DNA from: Nostoc sp. C052
GTDB lineage: Bacteria > Cyanobacteriota > Cyanobacteriia > Cyanobacteriales > Nostocaceae
Length of the DNA: 64,000 nt
Direction: 5' to 3'
Assembly: GCF_013393905.1 (NCBI RefSeq)
Contig: NZ_CP040274.1
Coordinates: 248,001-312,000 of the forward strand
Shown here in pieces: positions 8,571 to 17,125 of this stretch. The position numbers were made by a program, and so were the translations under genes. The notes under the pieces were generated by a model. The model ran no database searches. It was given only the letters and a program-made list of their open reading frames with translations, and was not told the origin of the DNA. How positions within the stretch are numbered: the stretch's first letter is position 1; every line of letters starts with the position of its first letter.

Positions 8571-8663
8571 GGGTTTAAGTCCCCAGCAATATAGGCAGAG
8601 TGAATTGAACCCTCAGCTAAATCCCCGGACGCGACGCTCGAGTACTCGCTAACGCTGCGCTAT
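8571..8663. repeat. Dispersed repeat, inverted relative to 4121-4208
   Basis: The reverse complement contains TAGCGCAGCGTTAGCGAGT and GTCCGGGGATTTAGCT followed by a diverged tail ending ACTTAAACCC, paralleling 4121-4208. Further GCGTAGCG-type repeats follow at about 8696-8770. The 8437-8835 gap otherwise holds nothing I can assign. Confidence 0.45.
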
Positions 8664-8835
8664 CGAAGACTCGCTTTCACTTTCACTTTCACGTAATTGC
8701 GTTAGCGTAGCGGTAGCGAGTCCGCGTACTCTTACAGAGAAGCAAGCTACGCGCAGCGTCTCGTAGAGAGCGTCATTGCGAATTAGTTTAATTACCCTTT
8801 TCCCCCAGCCATTTAAGCAATTCAGCAACAGAAGT

Positions 8836-9036
8836 ATGCAAGAAGTTGAATTTTGTAAATCTGAATTGATTCAATATTATTGGCAGAGACTAAAGCTGAT
8901 TAATGACCCGTACATCAAATGTAATCCAAATGCAAAAAAATATTTTCCAGAAGTGGTGTCAGACCAACTTAAATGGGAGTCGTTTGATATTGCTGTAGAG
9001 CTTCATCGAAATAATTCTAAGCCTTGGATAAGTTAA
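8836..9036 (+). CDS. Small hypothetical protein
   Basis: Starting at the ATG at 8836 gives 66 residues (MQEVEFCKSELIQYYWQRLK..., ending HRNNSKPWIS). The earlier ATG at 8776 would place 20 residues inside repeat-like DNA, so I prefer 8836. Composition is protein-like but no motif is recognisable; it may be the head of a longer gene cut by the repeat at about 9140-9232. Confidence 0.35.
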   Translation: MQEVEFCKSELIQYYWQRLKLINDPYIKCNPNAKKYFPEVVSDQLKWESFDIAVELHRNNSKPWIS

Positions 9037-9139
9037 CTCAAAGAATTCTCTAAGCTGTCGCCCATATAACTTGCACTTTTTAGCTCTGCAACGAATGGCA
9101 CACTTGTTAAGCTGAATAGTAGGCAGTGTAAGGATGCTC

Positions 9140-9232
9140 CAAGGGCAGGGGTGCAGGGGTGCAGAGGGGAATTTCTAAATATCTGAACACAATTGCCTAA
9201 AATTTCTTTTTTCTCCCCTGCTCCTCTGCACA
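9140..9232. repeat. GC-rich inverted repeat
   Basis: GGGCAGGGGTGCAGGGGTGC and GCAGAGGGGAA on the left face TTCTCCCCTGCTCCTCTGCA on the right, able to pair imperfectly around an AT-rich loop. It has the same purine/pyrimidine style as the 152-bp CTAG element but lacks its TAGTAGT ends, so it is a different family. Confidence 0.45.
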
Positions 9233-9335
9233 AGAGCTGCCTCAACGATTTTCCCTTTACAAGCGTGCCATTCGGGTCTGCAACAATTGTTAACTCTGTA
9301 ATGCTCTGGAAAATTACATATACCACAGCTTACTA

Positions 9336-10571
9336 CTATTTCTTACCTGCTTGCAACCGTCCTTTTGTACCTTGTGTCACCTTCGGTTCTTCTTCCTTAC
9401 TGGAATTGACCATTTTCATCAAGTGCTGATTTAGATAACTCTGCGCTGAGATATAAAGACTTTCCCAAATCTCTTGATTGCGACTTATTTTTGTGCCCAC
9501 TGTATTTCCTGCTGTTTTCTCCGACACCAAGTATTTACGGAAATAGTTATTCCACAAGTGTTGGAGGAAATCTTCAGCGAATTCGTTAAACGGCAGAATC
9601 CATTTATAGTCTTTGTCTAGAAATACCCGATATGAGGCGATTATCGGTAGTGCGAGGTCAGTTGGCGCACCAAACCCAAAAGAGTACTTGCTGTCCGGCA
9701 ACAATGTAGTTTTACGTATATCTATTGATGCTAAATCGTTCACACCCTTTCTTCTGGGGTTGCTGATATGTTCTTGGATTATTTCGTACAGTCTTTGCTC
9801 TATCCACAAAGCCTGAGATAGCAGAGGCAGTAAGGCGGTTAATCTTTCCCTTTCTGCGTCTGTGATTTGAGAGGGGATACTTGTACCTGTTGGGTGTTTG
9901 GTTCGTTTATTGCCGTCGGGGTTGTATCTGTTTCTATCTAGGCAGTTTATCAACTTCAGCAAATGGTTCACATTGCACTGGGCATTTCTGGGAGCGCTGC
10001 TTTGGTTTTGGTAATAGGCTATTCTAAATTTTCTCTCTTCTTTCTTTTCTAACTGCGCTAAATACTGCTTGATGAATTTGTAATCACCTCTGGCGTTGAC
10101 TTTGGAGCGAGAATCTACTGGGGTTGTAGTATTACTTGCCAGGGCTATGTCTAGGGCTGATTCTTCAGTCAGTCCGATGTGAATCGTAACTTTTACTCTG
10201 GCAAGGCTGAGGTCATATTTGTAATTTTTCGCTTGCTCAAAAGCTAAAACTGTGTGACCTCCATTGATAATGCCATCGCTACCCCCCTCGCTAGCTTCTA
10301 AGACTTCTAGCTCCAGTTCAGTTTTGTTCTTGACAGGTTTAACTTTATTAGCTGACAGGACGATTCCACTGTGGCGGGAGAAGAATTTTCCAGGTTCGGT
10401 GGTCAGTGAGTCGAAGATTTGTCTGTAGGTCGCGCTTTTGCGGTTGGGTTCCCGGATATTCGGTTCTAGCGGCAGGTCTATAGGGAATGAGTCTACATGA
10501 GCAGTGGCGATGATGCAATTGGCGTTGGCTTGAATATAGTTATCTATCTTGATGTTCCAAGTCTTGGGCAT
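9336..10571 (-). CDS. AIPR-family-like protein (possible phage resistance)
   Basis: A 411-residue soluble protein. The segment GGSDGIINGGHTVLAFEQA (about residues 95-113) resembles the NGxQT block of AIPR (abortive infection phage resistance) proteins, and the flanking FFSRHSGIVLSANKV, VKVTIHIGLTEESALDIALA and SNTTTPVDSRSKVNA match that family's pattern of a core followed by an ASNTQxxI-like element. AIPR proteins are found in defence islands, but biochemical function is poorly defined. The C-terminus ends in a charged tail. The ORF at 10786-11469 lies 215 bp upstream on the same strand and could be a partner. Confidence 0.5.
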   Translation of the reverse strand: MPKTWNIKIDNYIQANANCIIATAHVDSFPIDLPLEPNIREPNRKSATYRQIFDSLTTEPGKFFSRHSGIVLSANKVKPVKNKTELELEVLEASEGGSDGIINGGHTVLAFEQAKNYKYDLSLARVKVTIHIGLTEESALDIALASNTTTPVDSRSKVNARGDYKFIKQYLAQLEKKEERKFRIAYYQNQSSAPRNAQCNVNHLLKLINCLDRNRYNPDGNKRTKHPTGTSIPSQITDAERERLTALLPLLSQALWIEQRLYEIIQEHISNPRRKGVNDLASIDIRKTTLLPDSKYSFGFGAPTDLALPIIASYRVFLDKDYKWILPFNEFAEDFLQHLWNNYFRKYLVSEKTAGNTVGTKISRNQEIWESLYISAQSYLNQHLMKMVNSSKEEEPKVTQGTKGRLQAGKK

Positions 10572-10785
10572 ACCTTATCTAGCGATGAAATTAATAGGTT
10601 TTGACTAATGTATCTCTAATTATTATCGAATTCACTCAGAACAAGTTACTAAACTAGCCGAATTGTTGTCCCCAATGCAAAGAGTTATTTTTGTTAAAGG
10701 ACGTGAGCCGTCAGTCTCAGAACCTTGCTCAAATTCAATCAGCAGCAGCCTATTTCCCCAGCACAGCTACAGTATTTTCTTGTTT

Positions 10786-11469
10786 TTATGGTATTGGTGT
10801 CGTCGTTTTGTGATTGCCTTCGGTTGGAGTTTGACCATTAGTTTTTTTCAACAGTCCAGGTATTATGTGATTCTCGGCACTAACAAAATTCTCTTCTCTA
10901 CGTTTTGGGAATTTCAAAATTAGTCTCGCATCATCCATCACCAGCTTGGAGCCAACAAGTCGCACATCTAGTTCCCAAAAATCGCCTACGCCTACCCCAA
11001 GTTCCGGCAGCAATCCTTCTATTTCGATGATGAATGGTTGCCATTGCATCGCTGACTCTGCTCCGAATGGCGGTCTAAAGTTGCGTCGAATTTGCACAGA
11101 CAACTGACCGTTTTCTTGACTGATAACTACACCACGTAGGGAAAAGTAGCCATCAGCAGCTAATAACCATGTCTGTTGCAAATCTGATATCGGTTCTTTT
11201 TGCCTGCCTCTTAAATGAAAGTTCAGTTTTTTTGACTCTCTTTCCATTCTCGTCCATACCACCCAAATACTAGTACTTGCTACTAACTCTGGGTTATCTT
11301 GTAACAGTTTCTCTAACTTACTTGCTAACGTTGTGGAATAAATACTCCCATCTTTCGTTACTAAAATACCATTATTAAACTCTTCCTTACTTGGGAAATA
11401 CTGACCCTCAACTATGCCAATACAACGGTACATCGTTGGGAAATCTGGTGGCGCAAATGGGTTTGTCAT
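10786..11469 (-). CDS. Conserved hypothetical protein
   Basis: A 227-residue soluble, beta-rich protein: TMYRCIGIVEGQYFPSKEEF, GILVTKDGSIYSTTLASKLE, then FRPPFGAESAMQWQPFIIEI and FWELDVRLVGSKLVMDDARL. The pattern suggests an OB-fold-like or single-strand-binding-like beta barrel, but I see no defining motif and do not assign a function. The last about 30 residues (KKTNGQTPTEGNHKTTTPIP) are disordered. It lies upstream of the AIPR-like gene on the same strand. Confidence 0.6.
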   Translation of the reverse strand: MTNPFAPPDFPTMYRCIGIVEGQYFPSKEEFNNGILVTKDGSIYSTTLASKLEKLLQDNPELVASTSIWVVWTRMERESKKLNFHLRGRQKEPISDLQQTWLLAADGYFSLRGVVISQENGQLSVQIRRNFRPPFGAESAMQWQPFIIEIEGLLPELGVGVGDFWELDVRLVGSKLVMDDARLILKFPKRREENFVSAENHIIPGLLKKTNGQTPTEGNHKTTTPIP

Positions 11470-11704
11470 CCTTGGTTCAATTGTCTATTATGCTCCATGC
11501 TTACTATGCCTTTAGATCAAGTCAGTAGTAACAAAACTTTATTTTACAACTATTTTACCTGGAATAACAACAGTCAATACTTCAGTGATTCCTCAACAAG
11601 CTTTTTCATATATTTCGCTCAAAATATCATTATGAAATTAACATTTTTACCTCGAACTCGGCAAAAAAATAACTCTATCAACTGATGCTGGATGTGACTT
11701 GCGA

Positions 11705-11809
11705 CTAGTACCAAAGACCCATTAACCTACAGCAGCGAGCTTTTTGAGCAGTTAACTGCCCAAATCCAGATGATGCTCCTGTAACTAGCACGATCTTTTT
11801 GTTAGTCAT
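11705..11809 (-). pseudogene. N-terminal scrap of a short-chain dehydrogenase (SDR)
   Basis: From the ATG at 11807-11809 the minus strand reads MTNKKIVLVTGASSGFGQLT, the classical SDR Rossmann start with the TGxxxGxG motif, and is lost after about 25 residues (KARCCRLMG, stop at 11705-11707). The catalytic Ser-Tyr-Lys region is absent, so only the first beta-alpha-beta unit survives. A small gene scrap in a region with other scraps. Confidence 0.7.
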
Positions 11810-12027
11810 CTGTTTTCAGTTTCATTACTACTATTGATAGATTGTAAATTAGTTGTGAGCAATAAATATTTTTGTTGCAAGGCATCAGCAGTTACTACAA
11901 CACCTGGGAAAACGACAAAATTAAGATTTTCGACAAAATTAAGATTTACTTGTTGAATACTTTCTTAATTAAACTCAAAAATGACAATTTTGGATAGATT
12001 CAAAGCAAACAGATGAATACAAAAACT

Positions 12028-12056
12028 AAGCCCTGAATTTTTACCAGGGCTTTTTA
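12028..12056. terminator. Rho-independent terminator
   Basis: AAGCCCTG at 12028-12035 pairs perfectly with CAGGGCTT at 12045-12052 and is followed by a T-run on the plus strand. It sits about 100 bp downstream of the minus-strand gene ending at 12156; on the minus strand the T content after the stem is lower, so it could act in either direction. Confidence 0.6.
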
Positions 12057-12155
12057 AATTGAAAACTCAATTTTTAGCCAACAATATACAAAGCTAAATG
12101 ATTGTAAAAAGTTGATGTGATAATTCTCTCTTTTTGAAACAGATGAAAGCCAGTT

Positions 12156-12557
12156 TTAGTTCGCTGAATTGAAGCTGAGGACTTGATCTAATAAGGTACG
12201 AGCAGATTGTGCTTTAAGTAGTGCTGCTTGGTGATCGCTATAAGCACGAACTAGGCGATTAAGAGCGTTGGCTCCAATTTTGGCTTTTTCAATTTCTTCA
12301 CCCCTGACTGGTTCCCCATCAAGCATCTGCTCAATCAAAGGTTTAATATCACCTGCTTCAAGGCGAACTTTTTGTAGCTTTTCTATAGTAATAAGTAAGG
12401 TTTTGAGTGAGTTTAAGATGTCGTCACTATCCAGAGAATTTTCCACTGTTTGAGCTACATTTTCAGCATTTTTTGCGACTTTGGGTTCTATTGCATCTGA
12501 GAGTGCCGATACTACAATAGTAGATGTTTTCGATTTTACCTCGTTTTTACTTGCCAT
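12156..12557 (-). CDS. Hypothetical plasmid protein, mostly helical
   Basis: A 133-residue protein with a basic N-terminus (MASKNEVKSKTST) and long amphipathic helices (DDILNSLKTLLITIEKLQKV, ANALNRLVRAYSDHQAALLK). No enzymatic motif. The helical character and small size would suit a DNA-binding accessory or a coiled-coil adaptor, but that is a guess. It has a terminator downstream and the DUF2811 gene 77 bp upstream on the same strand. Confidence 0.5.
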   Translation of the reverse strand: MASKNEVKSKTSTIVVSALSDAIEPKVAKNAENVAQTVENSLDSDDILNSLKTLLITIEKLQKVRLEAGDIKPLIEQMLDGEPVRGEEIEKAKIGANALNRLVRAYSDHQAALLKAQSARTLLDQVLSFNSAN

Positions 12558-12634
12558 TAATCCTGACTGAAAGAATCTTTCTGAGTGTATCGTTTGATTG
12601 ACCTTTTATTTACTATGACTTCTAGGGAATAATA

Positions 12635-12832
12635 TTAGCCGTGACGAAACAGAGTTTCGAGATAAACTTGGGAAACACCGCGATCGCCATCTGCATTTTG
12701 TAGCAGAAACAGGGAGATGGCTGCGGTAATAAGGCGATGTTCATCCCAATCAGGATGTTTTTCTAGGTAGGTATTGAGAGATTGATGTAGCGTTTCGGGA
12801 AGAGTAGTAAAGATGTTTTGGGTTGAGTTCAT
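12635..12832 (-). CDS. DUF2811 family protein
   Basis: A 65-residue protein matching the cyanobacterial DUF2811 pattern: a TLPETLHQSLNTYLEKHPDW block, then RLITAAISLFLLQN and a final YLETLFRHG. This family is small, helical and largely restricted to cyanobacteria, with unknown function. Full length for the family. The ATG at 12832 is the only sensible start. Confidence 0.75.
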   Translation of the reverse strand: MNSTQNIFTTLPETLHQSLNTYLEKHPDWDEHRLITAAISLFLLQNADGDRGVSQVYLETLFRHG

Positions 12833-12844
12833 ATAATAAAAGCT

Positions 12845-13611
12845 TCAGAAAGAGCAAATCAATAGGGAAAACAAGCTAGAGGTGATGCACTGCAAGTAAT
12901 GTTTCACCCCGTTCAATGCTTGCCAAACCACCTGCGTTAGCAACTGAATAGTTTTATACAGTTGCTGTTGAAAATGGAATGGACAAACAAAGGCTAGTCG
13001 ATTTATTGTGTGCTGATTGGCTCGGTTTGTCAATGTTGCAAAATGTTAAAGATAAATATAGAAAAAATAAATAATTACGAGAAAGCTAGGGCTAGAGGCA
13101 GGTTTTATTTACATCACGTAATAATAACTCAGTAATGCAGACTGATTGCTACAGTCATAACAAAATCCACAGTGGATGAACAGAAGCCGATTATCTTGTC
13201 AAATAACTGTGGAAAACAGTAGAAATAGCTGTGGAAAGTCTGTGGAATAAAGGAACAAAAGTAGAGCTAATGATAAGAATTGCAAAAAGTTTAGATTTGT
13301 AATCCTTGCCGTTGCAGTATGACATCAGCCTCAGTATTGTCGAAGGAGTTAATCATGAGAGGATGGACAAAGGCTTTTTATACCTATAATAAAAAATACG
13401 AAGCATAAAATTGTTTGGCTCATAATAGATGCCAACAAAAATATCGTAATTCAATCAGCATATCCTTCAGCACTTTCTATTCACAATATTTTTTTGTAGC
13501 AACCTATTTTCAGCCATTAATTCTGTATTAATTTCTTGTTGGTAACCAGAAATTAATTAGCAAACACCAAATATTTAAAAGTTAAATACTTTATTAAAGA
13601 TAAAGAAAACT
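12845..13611. other. 770-bp intergenic region containing a candidate origin
   Basis: No convincing gene: the 62-residue minus-strand frame at 12845-13033 has no protein-like pattern. The middle holds the TGTGGA cluster annotated separately, and the flanks are AT-rich. Its position between divergently oriented blocks (minus-strand genes on the left, a plus-strand gene on the right) fits a replication or regulatory hub. Confidence 0.4.
13165..13250. promoter_or_regulatory. Cluster of TGTGGA (DnaA-box-like) sites; candidate origin
   Basis: Within 86 bp there are one TCCACA (13166-13171, inside the palindrome ATCCACAGTGGAT) and three TGTGGA sites (13208-13213, 13230-13235, 13241-13246); the last extends to TGTGGAATAA. 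DnaA boxes follow TTATCCACA/TGTGGATAA, and none of these is a perfect match, so they may be iterons or boxes for another protein. AT-rich DNA follows. Candidate only. Confidence 0.35.
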
Positions 13612-14730
13612 ATGAGCGAGTACCAATATTACGAATTCCAGGCATTAGACCGACCATTAACTGCATCAGAACAAGCATATATAAGTAGTCTATCTAGTCG
13701 AGTACAACTGAGTGCAACAAACGCAATTTTTACCTACAGCTATGGAGACTTTCGAGGTGAACCCAAGGAAGTTTTAGAAAAGTGTTTCGACATCATGTTA
13801 TACATGGCGAATTGGGGGACGCGACAATTAATGTTTCGTTTCCCTAAAACTGTGGTTGCTTCATCAGTTTTTGAGCCTTATTGTGTAGCTGATAAAATTA
13901 CTGTATCAAGGAGCCAAAACTATGTAATTGTAGATATTAGTATCCAGGACGAAGAATATGGAGATTGGATAGAAGGGGAGGGATGGCTAGCACAATTAGT
14001 GCAGTTGCGTGATGATATTTTGCAAGGAGATTATCGAGTTTTATACCTGGCTTGGTTAAAAGCAGCTTCAATAGCAATTGAAGAAGGGGAAAATGAAGAA
14101 GATTTAGTTGAACCACCTGTCCCAGCAAACTTGAAAAAGCTACCTGCTGCAATTGAGACTTTTACGGAGTTATTTGATATTGACCAGGATTTAATTGCAT
14201 CGGCATCTCAAGTAAGTATTGATATAAAAGAAAATACTGAACCCATAGAAGAGTGGATTACAGCTTTATCATCAGAGGAAAAAGACTATTTCCTCTTGAA
14301 AGTGGCAACAGGTGAAATTAATGTTGGGATACAACTTACAAACCGACTGCGAGAACTATTTAAGATTCCGAGAAGTGAGAGCAATCATGATGCTCCCAAA
14401 CGCTCATTCTCACAGTTACTAGAAAATGCTAATGAGCAAATGCAACAGCGTCAGCAACGAGAAAAACTGGCAGCACAACAGCAAAAAATCCGCAAGTTAG
14501 AAGTTCTAGCTAAAAATCAAGATAAAGTATGGTCAGATATATATAAATTACTTGAATTCAAGCAATCCAAAACTTATGACCAAGCAGTTGCACATCTAGT
14601 TGACTTACGGGAATTGGCTGAATATCAAGGAAAGCTAGAGGAATTCAAAGCTTCTATTAAGCAAATGCAAAAAGATTATAGCACCCGGACTGGATTACTA
14701 TCACGCCTGAAGAAAATTGGATTACTGTAA
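13612..14730 (+). CDS. Conserved hypothetical protein with coiled-coil C-terminus
   Basis: A 372-residue cytoplasmic protein beginning YQYYEFQALDRPLTASEQA and continuing with SSRVQLSATNAIFTYSYGDF and LYMANWGTRQLMFRFPK. I recognise this N-terminal layout from a widespread bacterial hypothetical family that in other genomes is often encoded beside a SWIM zinc-finger protein; that partner is not seen here. From about residue 265 the sequence is a Q/K/E-rich coiled coil (NEQMQQRQQREKLAAQQQKI). No catalytic motif. The following gene converges and overlaps its end by 9 bp. Confidence 0.6.
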   Translation: MSEYQYYEFQALDRPLTASEQAYISSLSSRVQLSATNAIFTYSYGDFRGEPKEVLEKCFDIMLYMANWGTRQLMFRFPKTVVASSVFEPYCVADKITVSRSQNYVIVDISIQDEEYGDWIEGEGWLAQLVQLRDDILQGDYRVLYLAWLKAASIAIEEGENEEDLVEPPVPANLKKLPAAIETFTELFDIDQDLIASASQVSIDIKENTEPIEEWITALSSEEKDYFLLKVATGEINVGIQLTNRLRELFKIPRSESNHDAPKRSFSQLLENANEQMQQRQQREKLAAQQQKIRKLEVLAKNQDKVWSDIYKLLEFKQSKTYDQAVAHLVDLRELAEYQGKLEEFKASIKQMQKDYSTRTGLLSRLKKIGLL

Positions 14731-14976
14731 ATTCTCTAAGTTCTCCCAATTCTCTAAGAAAGATTCTACATCTTGTTGATTTTCTTCAAGTAACTCATTA
14801 AGTAGTTTTTGGTCGATCTTAATATCTTTTAAATCACATATCTGTTGATGAAGTGCATAAAATATAATTTTCACCATTGAGGGTTTAGGGGAGTTTTGCA
14901 TACAAGTAGAAATGTTGGAGCATTGATAGTCAACTCCTGTCATTTGACGACAATCTAAACCCATTGGACAATACAT
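14722..14976 (-). CDS. Small Cys-rich hypothetical protein
   Basis: An 84-residue protein with an N-terminal cysteine set (MYCPMGLDCRQMTGVDYQCS, then ISTC) that could bind a metal, and an acidic C-terminus (ENQQDVESFLENWENLENLQ). It converges with the preceding gene with a 9-bp overlap of stops. No family recognised; protein-like composition supports it. Confidence 0.45.
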   Translation of the reverse strand: MYCPMGLDCRQMTGVDYQCSNISTCMQNSPKPSMVKIIFYALHQQICDLKDIKIDQKLLNELLEENQQDVESFLENWENLENLQ

Positions 14977-15055
14977 AATATAATAAATTCAGGAATTTGA
15001 TATTACTATAATTGTGGGACGAATTAAGGTTAGCTAGCAGGGCTACAATTTATCT

Positions 15056-15199
15056 GTGACAGAGGTACTGTATTTAGAAAATAATCAATCAGTTGGTTGG
15101 TACACTTGTAAACATCTTTCTCACCAAATTGAACTGGCAGCCTTGGAGGGAAACGCTTCTGGCTTTGTCCTACTTTCATTAATCGTCAGAGAAAACTAA
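15056..15199 (+). CDS. Possible small ORF, 47 residues
   Basis: A GTG-started frame reads VTEVLYLENNQSVGWYTCKH and ends SLIVREN. Composition is protein-like and it lies just ahead of a plus-strand small gene, but there is no clear ribosome-binding site or family; it may be a fragment. Confidence 0.25.
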   Translation: MTEVLYLENNQSVGWYTCKHLSHQIELAALEGNASGFVLLSLIVREN

Positions 15200-15237
15200 A
15201 ATAGTTATTAATACAAATATACTATTGAGTGAGGAAT

Positions 15238-15504
15238 ATGACAGAACTTGGCAGCACTTACAACCACAATAGTCAAGCATCAACAGCCAGCATTGAATCA
15301 CGTCAAATAGCCAAAGAGTTCACCAATGGTATTGCTGAATATAATTGGAAAGTTGATTACTTCAAGTTTTGTCAGCTTTTAGAACTGGAGCCAGGGCAAT
15401 ATGCAGATGATCAATACCGATATTTTCAGCAGTTAGCGGAATCGCTGACGAGATTTAACGCTGAGTCTTTAGCCAAAATGATTGATGCTGGGGTGAAAAA
15501 ATAA
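15238..15504 (+). CDS. Small hypothetical protein
   Basis: An 88-residue protein starting MTELGSTYNHNSQAS; I prefer the ATG at 15238, preceded by GAGGAA, over the GTG at 15229. The C-terminal half is helical (YFKFCQLLELEPGQYADDQY, ESLTRFNAESLAKMIDAG). No family recognised. Such short proteins with a disordered head and helical tail are common on cyanobacterial plasmids. Confidence 0.5.
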   Translation: MTELGSTYNHNSQASTASIESRQIAKEFTNGIAEYNWKVDYFKFCQLLELEPGQYADDQYRYFQQLAESLTRFNAESLAKMIDAGVKK

Positions 15505-15602
15505 GCTTTTGAGTTGAATACTAAGTTAAAGGTGGGGACTGAAATCAACTTTCTTGCTTGATTTTGAGTCACTATCACTGACTAGCAATCTTTGACAAAA
15601 AA

Positions 15603-15851
15603 TTATCCTAGCTTACCCTCATCACTCCTATAAGTCATAGCTCTGGGTTTTCTTTTCTTGAGAGGGACTACTGATTTCTTGGGTGCTTGTGGCGGACGGC
15701 ATATTTCACAGTAGAGCGGTCGCACACCAAAAGTTTCTCTTTGTGTGGGTTGCTCACACTGCTTACATACGAAGTTGAAAACGCGAGTATGAATTTCCCG
15801 CTTGTGCGCTCTAACCGTGTACTCTCTGACTTCAATAGTTTTGCTGGGCAT
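15603..15851 (-). CDS. Small zinc-ribbon protein
   Basis: An 82-residue basic protein with two CxxC pairs, CKQC and CEIC, about 20 residues apart, giving one four-cysteine zinc ribbon; the flanks are very basic (KKSVVPLKKRKPRA), which suggests nucleic-acid or ribosome binding. No known family name. It lies downstream of the sigma-factor gene's stop on the same strand. Confidence 0.55.
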   Translation of the reverse strand: MPSKTIEVREYTVRAHKREIHTRVFNFVCKQCEQPTQRETFGVRPLYCEICRPPQAPKKSVVPLKKRKPRAMTYRSDEGKLG

Positions 15852-15946
15852 TGACTGATTACTGTTGGGGACTTACTTCATTCTTAATATAGTTTTTCGT
15901 CTTAGTTCTACAAGATCCGTGCATCATCTGACGAAAGTAATTCTAC

Positions 15947-17110
15947 TTAATCAAATAAATACTCTTGCATGTCGTTTTGTCGATGGCGGAGAATACTTAT
16001 AGCTTTGACCTGGATTTGACGAATCCGTTCTCGGCTGAGGTTTAGCTGTTGGCCAATCTGAGCTAGATTGAAATGCTGATCGTTCTCTAGCCCAAAGCTT
16101 AAAGTCAACACTTGACGCTGTATAGGTGTCAATGGTTCTAAGAATTTAGCTACATCTTGCGATAAAAGTTCTTGGCTAAGGAGTTTTTCTGGTGAAGCGG
16201 CATCGCTGGCTAAAATTTCGCCCAATTCTGTCTCTTTTTCATCTCCTACTTGTTTATTTAAAGAAATGGCTGTGCGAGAAGCAGTGAGATATTCTCGAAG
16301 CTTATCTGTGCTTATGTTTAAGAGTGTTGCAATTTCTTCGGCAGTGGCATGACGACCGAGTTTTTGAAAGCTTTCTCGCTGTACTTTTCTAATTTTGGTA
16401 AGTATTTCAGTGAGATGAATAGGCAATCTAATAGTGCGCGATTGTTCTGCTATGGCGCGTGTAATCTCCTGACGAATCCACCAGTAGGCGTAGGTTGATA
16501 GCTTATACCCCCGGTTGGGATCAAACTTTTCTATACCCCTTTGCAAACCGATTGCTCCTTCTTGGATCAAATCTAAGAATTCCAAATTCCGGTTCTGGTA
16601 TTTCTTGGCAACAGATACTACTAGTAGTCTGCCAAGGGAACTTTGCGTGGTGGCAAGCAGAGGGGCAGAGGTGCGGAGGGGCAGGGGGGAAAGAACTTGT
16701 ACAAATCTCTCCTCTGCTCCCCTGCTCCCCTGCTCCTCTGCCGACCTCCACCCAGCAATTTTGGGTTGGTGAACTACTAGCCGCAGGTTTGCTGTCACCA
16801 TTTTTTGTTTAGCTTTTTGGCCAAGGTGCAGCGCTGCTCGGACTTGTGCTTCGGTTTTTTCGACAGCATTGGCTAATTCTGTCATTGTTGGTTCCCGGTC
16901 TAGCTGTTGGGTGAGTTCATTTTTAGATTGCTCAATGGCAATCATTTCTTGTACAAGTCTTGCATAAGCAATTTCTTCCTCTGGCTTCAATAAAGGATAC
17001 TGACCAATTTCTTGCAAATATATGCGAACCATGTCTGAACTGAGGCTGGACATACAAACTTTTCGGCTTTTTTTACCAGGGGACTTAAAAGTATAAATCA
17101 AATAATTCAA
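15947..17110 (-). CDS. Sigma-70 family RNA polymerase sigma factor with a 52-codon in-frame insertion
   Basis: The 387-residue frame carries sigma-70 regions 1.2 (DMVRIYLQEIGQYPLLKPEE), 2 (NLRLV...VSVAKKYQNRNLEFLDLIQEG), 2.3-2.4 (YAYWWIRQEITRAIAEQSRT), 3 and 4.2 (LNLSRERIRQIQVKAISIL), as in cyanobacterial group 2 sigma factors. The long region 1.1 of a primary sigma is absent. The insertion occupies residues about 111-162 and splits NLRLVVSVAKKY in the region 2.1 helix; removing 156 bp restores the consensus exactly. Without it the protein is about 335 residues, normal for the group. The true start may be the Met at 17053 (MSSLSSDMVRIYL). Function depends on how the insertion is tolerated. 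Confidence 0.8.
   Translation of the reverse strand: MNYLIYTFKSPGKKSRKVCMSSLSSDMVRIYLQEIGQYPLLKPEEEIAYARLVQEMIAIEQSKNELTQQLDREPTMTELANAVEKTEAQVRAALHLGQKAKQKMVTANLRLVVHQPKIAGWRSAEEQGSRGAEERFVQVLSPLPLRTSAPLLATTQSSLGRLLVVSVAKKYQNRNLEFLDLIQEGAIGLQRGIEKFDPNRGYKLSTYAYWWIRQEITRAIAEQSRTIRLPIHLTEILTKIRKVQRESFQKLGRHATAEEIATLLNISTDKLREYLTASRTAISLNKQVGDEKETELGEILASDAASPEKLLSQELLSQDVAKFLEPLTPIQRQVLTLSFGLENDQHFNLAQIGQQLNLSRERIRQIQVKAISILRHRQNDMQEYLFD
16621..16780. mobile_element. 152-bp ORF-invading inverted-repeat element, copy 2
   Basis: CTAG at 16621-16624 and 16777-16780 flank a 152-bp core inside the sigma-factor gene. Deleting the core plus one CTAG (156 bp) restores the uninterrupted NLRLVVSVAKKY reading frame, so CTAG is the target-site duplication. 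This copy has about five substitutions relative to the other two, including a compensatory pair (A to G at 16684 and T to C at 16730) that keeps an internal stem paired. Confidence 0.9.
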
Positions 17111-17125
17111 TAAACTTTTTTATTT

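Noticed and set aside
9033..9326. 97-residue minus-strand ORF spanning the GC-rich repeat at 9140-9232
   Set aside because: Its middle is repeat sequence and the remainder is too short to judge; it overlaps the end of a plus-strand small ORF. Could be a repeat-split gene but unsupported.
11497..11685. 62-residue plus-strand ORF in the 11.5-12.1 kb gap
   Set aside because: Asn/Thr/Phe-rich translation of AT-rich DNA, no ribosome-binding site, no family.
16625..16776. Mini-intein or self-splicing intron explanation for the 152-bp element
   Set aside because: No intein Cys/Ser N-terminus or HN/Cys C-terminus and no group I/II core can fit; flanking CTAG duplications point to DNA insertion.
16495..16812. 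Plus-strand ORFs across the CTAG element in the sigma gene
   Set aside because: They exist because the element is open in several frames; outside it they are antisense to conserved sigma-factor sequence.
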